A stretch of DNA of 20,005 bases from Methanolinea sp. UBA275 (GCA_002506105.1 DAWU01000064.1:1-20005); one strand, 5' to 3'. Positions 6,289 to 14,049 are shown, counted from the stretch's first letter. Translations and numbers: made by a program. The notes: generated from the sequence alone by a model not told the origin.

Positions 6289-6845
6289 CGGGAAGTGAAG
6301 AGATGATACTTTACAGACGGGTCCTGGAGCTCCTCCATCACCCGGGAAATGATCATCTTCTCGGGATGAGGGAGTGACTTGATCCGCTGGTTGATGTCTG
6401 CGAAGCTCTCGAAAGGTTTCTTGTTCCGTTCTTCGAGTATCTCCCACATGAGCTTCTTTCCGATACCGGGGAGGAGGTGCAGCATGTGGAGTTTCGGGCT
6501 GATGGAGATGGATTTATTGAAGAACAGAACGAATTCCGGCTCTTTCTCCTTCACGATTCGCTCCACTGCAAAGGGAAGCTCGAGCTTGGCAGTCTGGGTA
6601 AGATCGTCGTAGCTAATCCGGCGCTTCACCCTCTCTATCTTCTCCCGCTCGCCGTCTCCGATGTAGACGTTCTCGTGGATCTGGATCTCAAGGGTCTTTG
6701 GGACCATCTCGAGGAGCTTGAACTGTGTCAGCCCGATTCCCTGGATAAGGGGTTCGCGTTTGAACGGAGGCCGCGGATCATCGGGATGCCCTTTCTGGAG
6801 GACATCCAGCACTATTGCGTTGACCTCCTTCTTTTCCGTCTTCAT
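6285..6845 (-). CDS. DUF655 family nucleic-acid-binding protein
   Basis: A 186-aa archaeal conserved protein of the DUF655 family. The N-terminal two thirds (starting MKTEKKEVNAIVLDVL) form an OB-like beta-rich part. The C-terminal part carries a helix-hairpin-helix element (LLPGIGKKLMWEILEER) followed by a helical tail. Such HhH units bind nucleic acid backbones, so an RNA- or DNA-related role is likely, but no activity is established that I know of. It sits between rpoF and ksgA, a neighbourhood conserved in Euryarchaeota. ATG 6845 is preceded by TGAGGGATTGT and fits family N-termini. An alternative GTG at 6857 would make a GTGA overlap with rpoF but has no ribosome binding site. Confidence 0.9.
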   Translation of the reverse strand: MKTEKKEVNAIVLDVLQKGHPDDPRPPFKREPLIQGIGLTQFKLLEMVPKTLEIQIHENVYIGDGEREKIERVKRRISYDDLTQTAKLELPFAVERIVKEKEPEFVLFFNKSISISPKLHMLHLLPGIGKKLMWEILEERNKKPFESFADINQRIKSLPHPEKMIISRVMEELQDPSVKYHLFTSR

Positions 6846-6853
6846 ACAATCCC

Positions 6854-7204
6854 TCACAGATGTGTTTTTACTACCTCGATGATAGTATCGAGTTCGTCGG
6901 CCTGGAGGGTGTATTTCTCCTTTGCGTAAATAGCCCTGAGTTCGTCCCTGGTCCTGGGCATGACATTGGCTATTCTGAATGCAATGTCAGGCTTCATCTT
7001 CTCCATCTTCAACAGTTCATTGACCAGGAGCCGGGACTTTTCGCTCGATGTTTTTGAGAGCTGATTGGCATGCTCGATGCTCTTGCGGAGCTCATACGAC
7101 ATCTCCTTCGCAGAGTCTATCCGTTCGGATTCCACACTGTGGAGCACTTCGCGGAGCTCGGGAAGGGTTATCCTCTCTTCACGGATGATTCCTTTTACTT
7201 TCAT
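6854..7204 (-). CDS. rpoF: DNA-directed RNA polymerase subunit F (Rpo4)
   Basis: A 116-aa homologue of eukaryotic Rpb4. It pairs with Rpo7 (subunit E) to form the stalk of archaeal RNA polymerase, which binds emerging RNA and helps promoter opening and termination. It is an all-helical HRDC-like protein; the C-terminal part with ANVMPRTRDELRAIYAKEKYTL is diagnostic. The longest frame starts four codons earlier at a TTG, but those codons read TTGGTGATTGGC. The GGTGAT is a perfect ribosome binding site for ATG 7204, which therefore decides the start. L21e lies 34 bases upstream and DUF655 follows. Confidence 0.93.
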   Translation of the reverse strand: MKVKGIIREERITLPELREVLHSVESERIDSAKEMSYELRKSIEHANQLSKTSSEKSRLLVNELLKMEKMKPDIAFRIANVMPRTRDELRAIYAKEKYTLQADELDTIIEVVKTHL

Positions 7205-7238
7205 GCCAATCACCAAAATATTCGCGTATGTGGAGTGT

Positions 7239-7529
7239 TTACTTTTGTGCTTTTAGATGTTGCGGTCTGGCGATGACGATCTTCTCCTTCTGGCCATCCC
7301 TGATGGAAAGGAGCCACGCCCGCCCTCTCTGCCCGACCACTGTCCCGGTCATTCCGTGGAAACGGCGGTGGGGCATGCCTTTCTGGATGCTTGGTTCACA
7401 GACCACATGCACCTTCTGGCCGAGATCGAACTTCTGTATGAGTGAGGTCACCGGGACCACCCCGCGCTTTCGCAGATCTTTTTTGAACTTGTATCGTGTC
7501 TTTTTTCGTGGGCCATTATGATGCGCCAT
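7239..7529 (-). CDS. rpl21e: large ribosomal subunit protein L21e
   Basis: A 96-aa basic ribosomal protein of the archaeal/eukaryal L21e family. The N-terminus MAHHNGPRKKTRYKFKKDLR, the SH3-like core, and FHGMTGTVVGQRGRAWLL are family hallmarks. The start lies 5 bases after the pus10 stop, with GGGAG in AGGGAGAGTAATCATC upstream as ribosome binding site. It is co-transcribed with pus10 and rpoF. Confidence 0.96.
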   Translation of the reverse strand: MAHHNGPRKKTRYKFKKDLRKRGVVPVTSLIQKFDLGQKVHVVCEPSIQKGMPHRRFHGMTGTVVGQRGRAWLLSIRDGQKEKIVIARPQHLKAQK

Positions 7530-7534
7530 GATGA

Positions 7535-8764
7535 TTACTCTCCCTCGTCATATCCTTGCACCTCCACCACGTCAAGGCTGCACACCCGGGCGGATCTCCC
7601 CAGGAGGCCGGAGAGACTCGGCTCGGTCCGGCCCTGATCCCCGGATATCAGCTCCTTGATATAGAGGCCCGCTTCACCGGTGATCTCAAGGATCACCCGT
7701 TCGCCGTCCTCTCCTACCTTGCTGATATCCAGGACCCGGCGTTCGCGAACGCGGTCTGCCCGGCGATGTGCAACCCGTATAGGGGTGCGCTGGTTCACTT
7801 TTGCCCCTTTTAGGGACTGGATTGCTGATTGGAGCTCATCCAGTGAGCATCCTCCGTCAATCTCGACAAGGATCCTGTATTTTTTATAACCCTTGGTCGA
7901 TTTAATAATTTCCACCTCTTTGTGAAAACTCCAGCGTTCAAGGGTTACCTCCACCCTTCCGTCAGCAGCGCGGTTGACCTCCTGCTGAACGACAGCCAGG
8001 TCCCGCGTCCGGATCCGGGGTGCGACAACTTCCATCACGAACGGCCTGCCTGTGCCGACCATCCGTGCATCGATATCCTCCCTACCTGATCCGTGAAGGA
8101 TCGCGTTCTCAGCGGAAAAGAGAGTGATGATTGGCCGTCCAATGAGTTCTTCAACCGAATCCTTGTACTGTTTGCCGGTAAAATTGCACTTTTCACATCC
8201 GCTCCCCTGGCAGGCCCTGCAGAACCAGTGGGTCTGGGGGATTCCCCGTTCAAACTTGCGATACCTCCCATAGATGAAGATGGATCGAATCTGGATCTCA
8301 ACGCAATCATGAGCAATGTTGAGGATTGCCAAAAGATCAGGGTGTTTCGGGTCTGCCACCTTTCCTGATTTTCTGGCAACCGCTTTACCCACTTCGCGGT
8401 TCATTTCAGATTTCAGGGGTTCCGCATGGGAAAGGGAGAGATCGCTCCACACGATCTCCTCGCTCTCGGCAATCACGGGTGGAACCCTGGTGCCGATCAC
8501 AAAAGTTCCGTATTCTATATCCGCTGTTGCAGCGACCACACGGTCCGCCCATTCCTCAGTCTTTCCGAAGATATCCCCGCAAATCCAGCAGGGTCGGGCA
8601 GAAGGATAGGGCAGGTTATTCTGAAGAGAGTAAGAAATGCGAAGTGCCTTGCCGCGTTCGTCGTTGGAAAGCCCGTGAGAGAGTTTCCCAAAAAATCGGC
8701 CGAGGCAATGATCGCAGATTTCGCCGTAGGCGAGGATCTTTTCCACATCGTCGAGGATCACCAT
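7535..8764 (-). CDS. pus10: tRNA pseudouridine synthase Pus10
   Basis: A 409-aa enzyme that makes pseudouridine 54 and/or 55 in the T-loop of tRNA in archaea, replacing bacterial TruB for that site. Its N-terminal zinc/THUMP-like part has CDHC (17-20), CWIC (59-62) and a second cluster CRAC...CEKC (182-193). The C-terminal catalytic core has GREDID at 227-232, aligned with the catalytic Asp motif GRTD of TruA, followed by the family's GTGRPF. The length is normal. It overlaps the upstream trmY by 7 bases and follows a strong GGAGGAGGG ribosome binding site, so the two are translationally coupled. TrmY N1-methylates the pseudouridine 54 that Pus10 makes. Confidence 0.96.
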   Translation of the reverse strand: MVILDDVEKILAYGEICDHCLGRFFGKLSHGLSNDERGKALRISYSLQNNLPYPSARPCWICGDIFGKTEEWADRVVAATADIEYGTFVIGTRVPPVIAESEEIVWSDLSLSHAEPLKSEMNREVGKAVARKSGKVADPKHPDLLAILNIAHDCVEIQIRSIFIYGRYRKFERGIPQTHWFCRACQGSGCEKCNFTGKQYKDSVEELIGRPIITLFSAENAILHGSGREDIDARMVGTGRPFVMEVVAPRIRTRDLAVVQQEVNRAADGRVEVTLERWSFHKEVEIIKSTKGYKKYRILVEIDGGCSLDELQSAIQSLKGAKVNQRTPIRVAHRRADRVRERRVLDISKVGEDGERVILEITGEAGLYIKELISGDQGRTEPSLSGLLGRSARVCSLDVVEVQGYDEGE

Positions 8765-9333
8765 CCTGCCCTCCTCCGGTCAATCTCGTTATGCAGCACG
8801 GTTATCGCGTGGTTCGCATGGAGGGCACAGGGACCCACCGAAAACCGCTCCTTACCAGCAAGGAGATCCATTTCAGGGGGTGTGAAGTCCAGGTGATCGG
8901 AAAGGATATATGAGTCTGGAAGGGTATCAACGGTCCGGATATCGGTCCCTCCTTCATCAAGAACTGCGAACGGGTACTCTTTCACAATATCAGAAACACC
9001 ACCTCTCCTGACCGTGACTCCTGGAGTGGACTCCCTGAACTCCGTTCCAACCGGGATTGAGAGCGCTTTCTTTATCAGGGATCCTGCGCTTCGTTCGTCC
9101 GGGCTCAGGTAACGGAGATGTTCTCCGGAAAAACGGATGATCTTGGGAGTGTCCGGTTCACCAAGGAGTACCAGGAAGCATTCAACATCCCTCCTGAATT
9201 CGTGGGAGAGAAAAAATGACGCACTGACACACCGGCACAGGACATCCATCCTTCCTGCGCCCCCCGCCATATCTGAAAGGTTGAAATCCCCTGACGTGCG
9301 TGCCAGGTGCCCCACGACCGCAAGCCGAAGCAT
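8758..9333 (-). CDS. trmY: tRNA (pseudouridine54-N1)-methyltransferase TrmY
   Basis: A 191-aa SPOUT-class methyltransferase (formerly DUF358) that converts pseudouridine 54 of archaeal tRNA to N1-methylpseudouridine using SAM. Family signatures in order: GHLARTSGDFNLSDMAGGAGRMD at the N-terminus (23 residues from 8, key GGAGRMD), LLGEP at 56-60, YLSPDER at 75-81, SDHLDFT at 145-151, and the knot segment SVGPCALHANHAI at 165-177. HNEIDR closes the protein. Here HANH replaces the commoner HADH. The start is 6 bases after the SRP54 stop, and the end overlaps pus10, whose product makes its substrate. Confidence 0.95.
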   Translation of the reverse strand: MLRLAVVGHLARTSGDFNLSDMAGGAGRMDVLCRCVSASFFLSHEFRRDVECFLVLLGEPDTPKIIRFSGEHLRYLSPDERSAGSLIKKALSIPVGTEFRESTPGVTVRRGGVSDIVKEYPFAVLDEGGTDIRTVDTLPDSYILSDHLDFTPPEMDLLAGKERFSVGPCALHANHAITVLHNEIDRRRAGW

Positions 9334-9339
9334 CGGGCC

Positions 9340-10662
9340 CTACATCCCACCGCTGAATTTCTTCATCATCCGCTGCATGTTGAGTTTTCCCTGGCCGCCG
9401 CGGACGCCTTTCAGCGCTTTTTTCATCATCTTGTAATAGCGGAGGAGCTCACGCACCTCTTCGGGAGACGCGCCTGCACCGAGCGCTATCCTGTGGATAC
9501 GTGAACTTCCCATGACGGAAGGATCGTCAAGCTCAGGATCCGTCATCGAATCCATGATGATCCGGTAGCGCTGCATCTTGGTGCTCGTGACGTCGTATGC
9601 ATCCTGGGGAATTTCCATATTCCCGAGCGGGAGCATGCTCATGATCTGCTTGAGGGGGCCCATCCTGTTCACGGCCTCGAGCTGCTGGTACATATCACGG
9701 AGGGAGAACTTTCCCCTGAGCATGGCGTTGACATCGACCTCACGGCCGGCCATAGTCTCTTCAGCGCGCTCGACAAGTGCCTTTAAATCACCCATGCCAA
9801 GGAGCCTTGAGATAAACCCATCAGGGTCGAAGCGCTCGAGATCATCGATGGTCTCGCCGCTGCCGATGAACACGATTCCTGAAGCAGTCTCCGCGACCGC
9901 TGAAAGAGCACCCCCACCCTTTGCGGTTCCGTCCATCTTGGTGATGATGACACCGTCGATATTAATAGCGTCGTGGAACCTGCGGGCTTGCTCGGCTGCC
10001 TGCTGGCCAAGTGCCGCGTCAATGACGAGCCAACGGTGGCGTGCCGATGCAATCTTCTGGATATCAATAATCTCCTGGATGAGCTCTCCCTCAAGGGCAT
10101 GGCGGCCCTGTGTGTCGATGATGACCACTTCGTTTCCTGACATTGAGGAGAGCCCCTCCCTGACGATCTTTAAGGCATCCTTCGCATCCGGATTCCCGAA
10201 GACGGGCACGTTAATCCGCATGCAGAGGGTGTTCAGCTGGTCGAATGCACCAGGCCTGAAGGTATCGGCGCAGATGACTCCCACTCTCATGCCTTTTCTC
10301 TGGAAATACCGGGCAAGTTTCGCGGTGGTCGTCGTCTTTCCACTGCCCTGGAGACCGGCCATGAGGATAACCTGGGGTTCGAGCTTCGCTTCTCCAGTTG
10401 AGCCTACGAGTTTCACCAGTTCCTGGTATACGATGCGCAACACGTGCTCACGGACGGTCATGCCTTTCGGGGGCTGTTCGTCAAGCGAGCGCGCCTTGAT
10501 AGACTGGGAGAGCGCCATGACCATCCTGACGTTCACATCCGCCTGTATGAGCGCCCTCTGAAGATCCTTTACCAGTTCCTCGACCGCTGCTCTGTCAACG
10601 ACCGTTTTTCCCGCGAGCTTCTTCAGCGCATCCTTAAGCGAGGTTCCAAGACGGTCCAGCAT
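9340..10662 (-). CDS. srp54: signal recognition particle GTPase SRP54
   Basis: A 440-aa SRP54: N domain (1-90), G domain (about 95-295) and Met-rich M domain (300-440) that binds 7S RNA and signal peptides. G1 is GLQGSGKTT at 103-111, the G4 motif is TKMD at 241-244, and GSGE is at 267-270. The G3 motif reads DTQGR at 183-187, where nearly all SRP GTPases have DTAGR; codon CAG at this point is clear in the sequence. SRP54 delivers ribosomes making membrane and secreted proteins to FtsY. Its ATG shares one base with the TGA of ftsY just upstream, so SRP and its receptor are made from adjacent coupled genes. Confidence 0.97.
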   Translation of the reverse strand: MLDRLGTSLKDALKKLAGKTVVDRAAVEELVKDLQRALIQADVNVRMVMALSQSIKARSLDEQPPKGMTVREHVLRIVYQELVKLVGSTGEAKLEPQVILMAGLQGSGKTTTTAKLARYFQRKGMRVGVICADTFRPGAFDQLNTLCMRINVPVFGNPDAKDALKIVREGLSSMSGNEVVIIDTQGRHALEGELIQEIIDIQKIASARHRWLVIDAALGQQAAEQARRFHDAINIDGVIITKMDGTAKGGGALSAVAETASGIVFIGSGETIDDLERFDPDGFISRLLGMGDLKALVERAEETMAGREVDVNAMLRGKFSLRDMYQQLEAVNRMGPLKQIMSMLPLGNMEIPQDAYDVTSTKMQRYRIIMDSMTDPELDDPSVMGSSRIHRIALGAGASPEEVRELLRYYKMMKKALKGVRGGQGKLNMQRMMKKFSGGM

Positions 10663-11684
10663 CAGGCACCATCTCCCAAAAGTTCCCCTACAACCCTCTC
10701 GGGGGAGAAGGGGATGATATCGTCATACCCCTGGCCTGTGCCAAGGAACATCACCGGTTTTCCAATGGTATGTGCGATAGAGATGGCCGCCCCGCCCTTG
10801 GAATCCATGTCAGCTTTTGTGAGAATCACGGCATCCGCCCCCACGGTCTTCTCGAACTCATATGCCCGGACCACGGCATCATTTCCGGCAACTGCTTCAT
10901 CCACATACACCACGAGATCGGGTTTCATCACCCTCCTGATCTTCTCCAGCTGGTTCATGAGGTTCGCCCGGTTGTGAAACCTGCCCGCGGTATCAGCAAG
11001 CACCGCGTCTATGCGATGAGCCTGGGCGTACTGGACCGCATCAAAGAGAACTGCCGAAGGATCCGCCCCTGCCTGGTGCTGGATCACCTTAATCCCGAGT
11101 CTCCCTGCATGCACATCGATCTGTTCGAGCGCACCTGCACGGAACGTGTCTCCTGCACCTATCACTGTGGTGCAGCCATTCTTTTTCAGGTACGATGCGA
11201 CCTTGGCAACAGTGGTGGTCTTTCCGGTCCCGTTCACCCCGGTAAAGAGGATCTTCACCGGGTGATCATGGCTTTTAATGAATCCGATGAGATCAAACCC
11301 CTGACCCAGCACACCCATGAGGGATTCGCGCAGCGCAGAGATGACAATTTCATCCACAGACTCTCCGATTCTGCGTCTTTTTCCGGTGAGTTCTGCCTTC
11401 ACCCTCCGCAGGATCTCGTCAGCGACAGGGAGGGCAACATCATTCTCGAGAAGAATCATCTCGAGTTCGAAAAGAGGTTCCTCAATATCTTTTTCAGAGA
11501 TGAGGAACTCGCGATCCGCGATGAGGACCTTGACGCGGGTGAGAAATGAAGGGTCCTTCCCGGATTCCGTATCCGGCGATTCCACAGAAGATGCATCGCT
11601 GCCCTGTGGGGATGCAGCACCTGCAATGTTCTTCTCCAGGGTCCCCTGGACCTTCTGGAGCCTGGCACGCAGACCCTCAAACAT
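10662..11684 (-). CDS. ftsY: signal recognition particle receptor FtsY
   Basis: A 340-aa receptor GTPase that docks SRP54-ribosome complexes at the membrane. A short N-terminal helix plus a Ser/Asp-rich linker (to about 45) replaces the long acidic A domain of some bacteria. The NG domain follows: GVNGTGKTT near 149-157, DTAGR near 231-235, YVDEAVAGNDAV, TKAD near 289-292 and GTGQ near 315-318. All core motifs are intact, unlike the G3 change in its partner SRP54. A GTG one codon earlier (11687) is possible; ATG 11684 follows GGAAGGTGG. It lies 19 bases after prefoldin alpha. Confidence 0.96.
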   Translation of the reverse strand: MFEGLRARLQKVQGTLEKNIAGAASPQGSDASSVESPDTESGKDPSFLTRVKVLIADREFLISEKDIEEPLFELEMILLENDVALPVADEILRRVKAELTGKRRRIGESVDEIVISALRESLMGVLGQGFDLIGFIKSHDHPVKILFTGVNGTGKTTTVAKVASYLKKNGCTTVIGAGDTFRAGALEQIDVHAGRLGIKVIQHQAGADPSAVLFDAVQYAQAHRIDAVLADTAGRFHNRANLMNQLEKIRRVMKPDLVVYVDEAVAGNDAVVRAYEFEKTVGADAVILTKADMDSKGGAAISIAHTIGKPVMFLGTGQGYDDIIPFSPERVVGELLGDGA

Positions 11685-11703
11685 CACCCACCTTCCGGAT
11701 CAC

Positions 11704-12162
11704 TTACTCCTGGTTTTCACCAGGTACCGGCCGGGCCTGCTGCATCTGGTACTGCTGATATCCAGACTCAAGCCTGCGGGCTATTTCGTTCATCTGGTAT
11801 TTGAGCTGATCGAGGGTCTCCACAACCTTCTTGGCCGAGGCTTCCATCTCTGTGAGGCGATCCTTCAAATATTCCACTGCCTCTTCACTCGATCGCTCAA
11901 CAATCACATCTGCTCCAACATTCAGGAGGACACGTTCAGGTTCCACCATCCTGGCCCGGACGCTCGCCCCGCCGCCAAGCTGCAGCAATATGGTATCGGC
12001 AGGGGACTCCTTGATTCCCATGATGGCATCAATCGCAGTGAGTGCTTCCACTCTTCCTTCTTCCAAGAGTGCGAGCTGCTGGGTGAAAATTTCAGCCTGC
12101 TGCCTGTACTCGTTCAGATAGATTTGAAGCGACTGGAGTTCCCTGGGATCGATCCCTTCCAC
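11704..12162 (-). CDS. pfdA: prefoldin alpha subunit
   Basis: A 152-aa alpha subunit of the hexameric prefoldin chaperone, which holds unfolded proteins and passes them to the thermosome. It is built as two long coiled coils (about 5-45 and 95-135) around a central beta hairpin. The hairpin contains DTILLQLGGGASVRARM and VLLNVGADVIVE, typical for the alpha subunit. The longest frame starts at GTG 12174, but GGTGA at 12172-12168 is a ribosome binding site placed 5 bases before GTG 12162, so I use that start. It then begins one base after the LX stop. The C-terminus is Gln-rich. Confidence 0.9.
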   Translation of the reverse strand: MEGIDPRELQSLQIYLNEYRQQAEIFTQQLALLEEGRVEALTAIDAIMGIKESPADTILLQLGGGASVRARMVEPERVLLNVGADVIVERSSEEAVEYLKDRLTEMEASAKKVVETLDQLKYQMNEIARRLESGYQQYQMQQARPVPGENQE

Positions 12163-12163
12163 C

Positions 12164-12355
12164 TTACTCACCACTGAGTAGCGTTACGGACTGCACGGTG
12201 ATATAACTTCTTTTCAGCCTGTGTTCACTGCCGATAAGGGTAAAAATCCGCTCTTTTGCCTGTATCTCGTTCGGGGCTTCGACCACTTTTTTATAGGGGC
12301 GCCATTCGTCCCCCATCCTGAAATCGCCTTTCACCTCAAATTTTTGTCCTGCCAT
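12164..12355 (-). CDS. rplX: large ribosomal subunit protein LX (L18Ae/L20A)
   Basis: A 63-aa archaeal ribosomal protein LX, related to eukaryotic L18a, beginning MAGQKFEVKGDFRMGDEWRP (family-typical) with a conserved IGSEHRLKRS segment near the end. The open frame extends three codons further, but the sequence GGAGTGAT-ACAC-ATG gives a near-perfect ribosome binding site for ATG 12355. That ribosome binding site overlaps the aIF6 stop codon. Confidence 0.94.
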   Translation of the reverse strand: MAGQKFEVKGDFRMGDEWRPYKKVVEAPNEIQAKERIFTLIGSEHRLKRSYITVQSVTLLSGE

Positions 12356-12360
12356 GTGTA

Positions 12361-13023
12361 TCACTCCAGAAATCCGAATACATCCTCTATCCTGCCAAGT
12401 TCGAAACCTGTCGTTTCAATCCCGGCCGCATACCCTCTCTCGCTGACAAGGAGCCCGGTTCCCACAAGCCCGACACCACGGTTGATGGAACCTGCTCCGA
12501 CCGGCACTCCGGCTACCTTCTCCAGCACCTGGAGTTCCGATCTCGTACTCCGGGGATGGACGAGCACACCCTTGTTTGTTGCTACCCCTGCCATCCCGAC
12601 AGTCTTGACTCCTCCAAGAGTGAGCGGGATGACCGACACTCCAAGGAACTCGCCAATCTGTCTTGCCATATTCTGAGGCATATCGGGGTGAACCGCGGCA
12701 AATGAGTCATTTACCATGATCACGTTGCCTGCGGCATTCATGGTATGTTCAAGAAGAAAGACATCCCGGTATTCTTTCAGCGTGGAGATCTCCTCTTCTT
12801 TTGCCATACCGCTTACCACAAATCCCTTCCTGTTCCCGGTAAGGAGTGAGCCGATGATCTCGCTTCCATGGATCGTAGTGGAGATAATCTCCGCATCCAG
12901 CAGTTCCTTTACCGCATCCCTGAATTCATCGGGAGCTGTTGGAGGAACGATTGCCAGCTCGTCGATAATCCGTGAGAACACTCCAATATTGGCATCCCCT
13001 GCAAGGGAGATCGTCCTGTCCAT
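12361..13023 (-). CDS. eif6: translation initiation factor aIF6
   Basis: A 220-aa anti-association factor that binds the 50S subunit and keeps it from joining 30S early, acting in 50S maturation and recycling. It has the pentein-like five-fold repeat. Visible hallmarks are GDANIGVFSR near the start, the central segment HPDMP, and late repeats with GVGAGSINRGVGLVG and GLLVSERGYAAG. The frame runs 13 codons further upstream into L31e; ATG 13023 matches the family start, lies one base after the L31e TGA, and follows GGAGTGAG. Confidence 0.96.
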   Translation of the reverse strand: MDRTISLAGDANIGVFSRIIDELAIVPPTAPDEFRDAVKELLDAEIISTTIHGSEIIGSLLTGNRKGFVVSGMAKEEEISTLKEYRDVFLLEHTMNAAGNVIMVNDSFAAVHPDMPQNMARQIGEFLGVSVIPLTLGGVKTVGMAGVATNKGVLVHPRSTRSELQVLEKVAGVPVGAGSINRGVGLVGTGLLVSERGYAAGIETTGFELGRIEDVFGFLE

Positions 13024-13024
13024 C

Positions 13025-13288
13025 TCACTCCTCGGCCAGTTCTGCCTGGACCTGTCCGTCATCGAACTTCATGGCCCTTACACGGATCCTTGATGGGGGT
13101 TTCTCGGCTCCGCGATCCCAGACCCGCTCGTTGATGGTGCGGTCGAGTTTCACATCCTGGCTCTTCAGGTGTTTTGCCAGGAATTTCCTGATATCCTTAA
13201 TAGCCGTGTTGCTCCGTTTCCACTTTGGTGCCCTTTTGGCATCCCTAAGCGGGATGATGTAAATCTGTTCCTGCATCTTTTCTGCCAT
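13025..13288 (-). CDS. rpl31e: large ribosomal subunit protein L31e
   Basis: An 87-aa basic protein of the archaeal/eukaryal L31e family, located near the peptide exit tunnel where SRP and other factors dock. It shows the family pattern IYIIPLRDAK near the start, RSNTAIKDIRKFLAKHLK in the middle, and WDRGAEKPPSRIRVRAMK toward the C-terminus. It starts 4 bases after the L39e stop. The order L39e-L31e-aIF6-LX is a conserved archaeal ribosomal block. Confidence 0.96.
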   Translation of the reverse strand: MAEKMQEQIYIIPLRDAKRAPKWKRSNTAIKDIRKFLAKHLKSQDVKLDRTINERVWDRGAEKPPSRIRVRAMKFDDGQVQAELAEE

Positions 13289-13292
13289 ACGC

Positions 13293-13445
13293 CTACACCT
13301 TCAGCGTACTTCTTCGCCAGTTTCGCCTGCGGGGGTGAGCCGATACTTTACGCTTCGTCCGTATCATCACCCATGCTGGTACCCTGCGATTCTGTTCACA
13401 TGCCTTTGCAAGTCGTATTTTGTATCCCTTTGTAGATTTACTCAT
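13293..13445 (-). CDS. rpl39e: large ribosomal subunit protein L39e
   Basis: A 50-aa very basic protein reading MSKSTKGYKIRLAKACEQNR at the start, then RVPAWVMIRTKRKV and a terminal HPRRRNWRRSTLKV. This matches archaeal/eukaryal L39e nearly along its full length (QNRRVPAWVM...HP.RR.WRRS.LK). L39e lines the ribosomal exit tunnel. ATG 13445 is preceded by GGTGAGGA and ends with TAG at 13293-13295. It is too short for most length cut-offs and is easily missed. It lies 7 bases after the PP-loop ATPase stop. Confidence 0.96.
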   Translation of the reverse strand: MSKSTKGYKIRLAKACEQNRRVPAWVMIRTKRKVSAHPRRRNWRRSTLKV

Positions 13446-13452
13446 AACGTCC

Positions 13453-14049
13453 TCACCCATGTATTGAAATCGTACCGATCACCAGTGACTGCTCATGGAA
13501 GGCGGGAAAGTATTTCCCGGCATCCTCGCCCCTGGCTCGGAACTCGTCCCTTATCTCTGCTTCGTAATCCCCATTCTCCAGATTGGACGTCTCTCCGCAG
13601 ACTATCCGGAGATGCCGGGATGCCAGACTGTTGATTTCCCGACGGGGAAATCCAAGCAGAGGGCGGATATAGGAACATTGCCGGGCATCCTGGAGGGACT
13701 GTACCTCGTCTCGCGACAGCATCGGGACCCTGTCATCAAACCGTGTACCGTCCGCAAGGACATGATACATCCCTGAGAGCTCAGTGAGGGCACACCGGTG
13801 AACCATCTGGATGGCATCATTCGGATATCCCGAGGATTGTATCATGGTTACTGCCTTTTCCAGGAGACCTTCTTCGAAGGTCCGCACATGCCATGGAAAT
13901 CCCAGTGCCATGGCGGCCTTTTCCACTGCGGGCAATCTCCTTCCGGAGTCGAACACGAATGTATTCAGTTCAACAGTATAATCCCGGGAGAGAAGGACCG
14001 CTGCAAGTGAGCTGTCCTTTCCCCCGCTGAAGAGAACCCCGGCTTTCAT
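13453..14049 (-). CDS. PP-loop ATPase of the COG2117 type (adenine nucleotide alpha hydrolase-like)
   Basis: A 198-aa protein with the PP-loop SGGKDSS at 8-14, the nucleotide-binding loop of N-type ATP pyrophosphatases such as tRNA thiolases, asparagine synthetase and QueC. Later conserved patches are HRCALTELSG (84-93), LADGTRFDDRVP (98-109) and GFPRREI (133-139), typical of the archaeal group once described as a predicted subunit of a tRNA thiouridylase. The substrate is unknown. Tight packing between PDCD5 (ATGA overlap) and L39e suggests a translation-linked role, perhaps tRNA modification. Single cysteines at 86, 125 and 151 could serve sulfur chemistry; this is speculative. Confidence 0.85.
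   Translation of the reverse strand: MKAGVLFSGGKDSSLAAVLLSRDYTVELNTFVFDSGRRLPAVEKAAMALGFPWHVRTFEEGLLEKAVTMIQSSGYPNDAIQMVHRCALTELSGMYHVLADGTRFDDRVPMLSRDEVQSLQDARQCSYIRPLLGFPRREINSLASRHLRIVCGETSNLENGDYEAEIRDEFRARGEDAGKYFPAFHEQSLVIGTISIHG

Noticed and set aside
6286..6447. N-terminal extension of KsgA by 53 residues
   Set aside because: The extension lies inside the DUF655 coding region, and the family N-terminus begins at the ATG at 6288.
9578..10561. Long plus-strand open frame (327 codons) opposite srp54
   Set aside because: It is antisense to a clearly conserved SRP54 gene. The Ser/Arg-rich translation resembles no protein and is explained by the codon bias of the real gene.
11317..12177. 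Plus-strand open frame of 286 codons opposite ftsY and prefoldin
   Set aside because: It spans two real genes and their spacer on the other strand, with no domain-like content.
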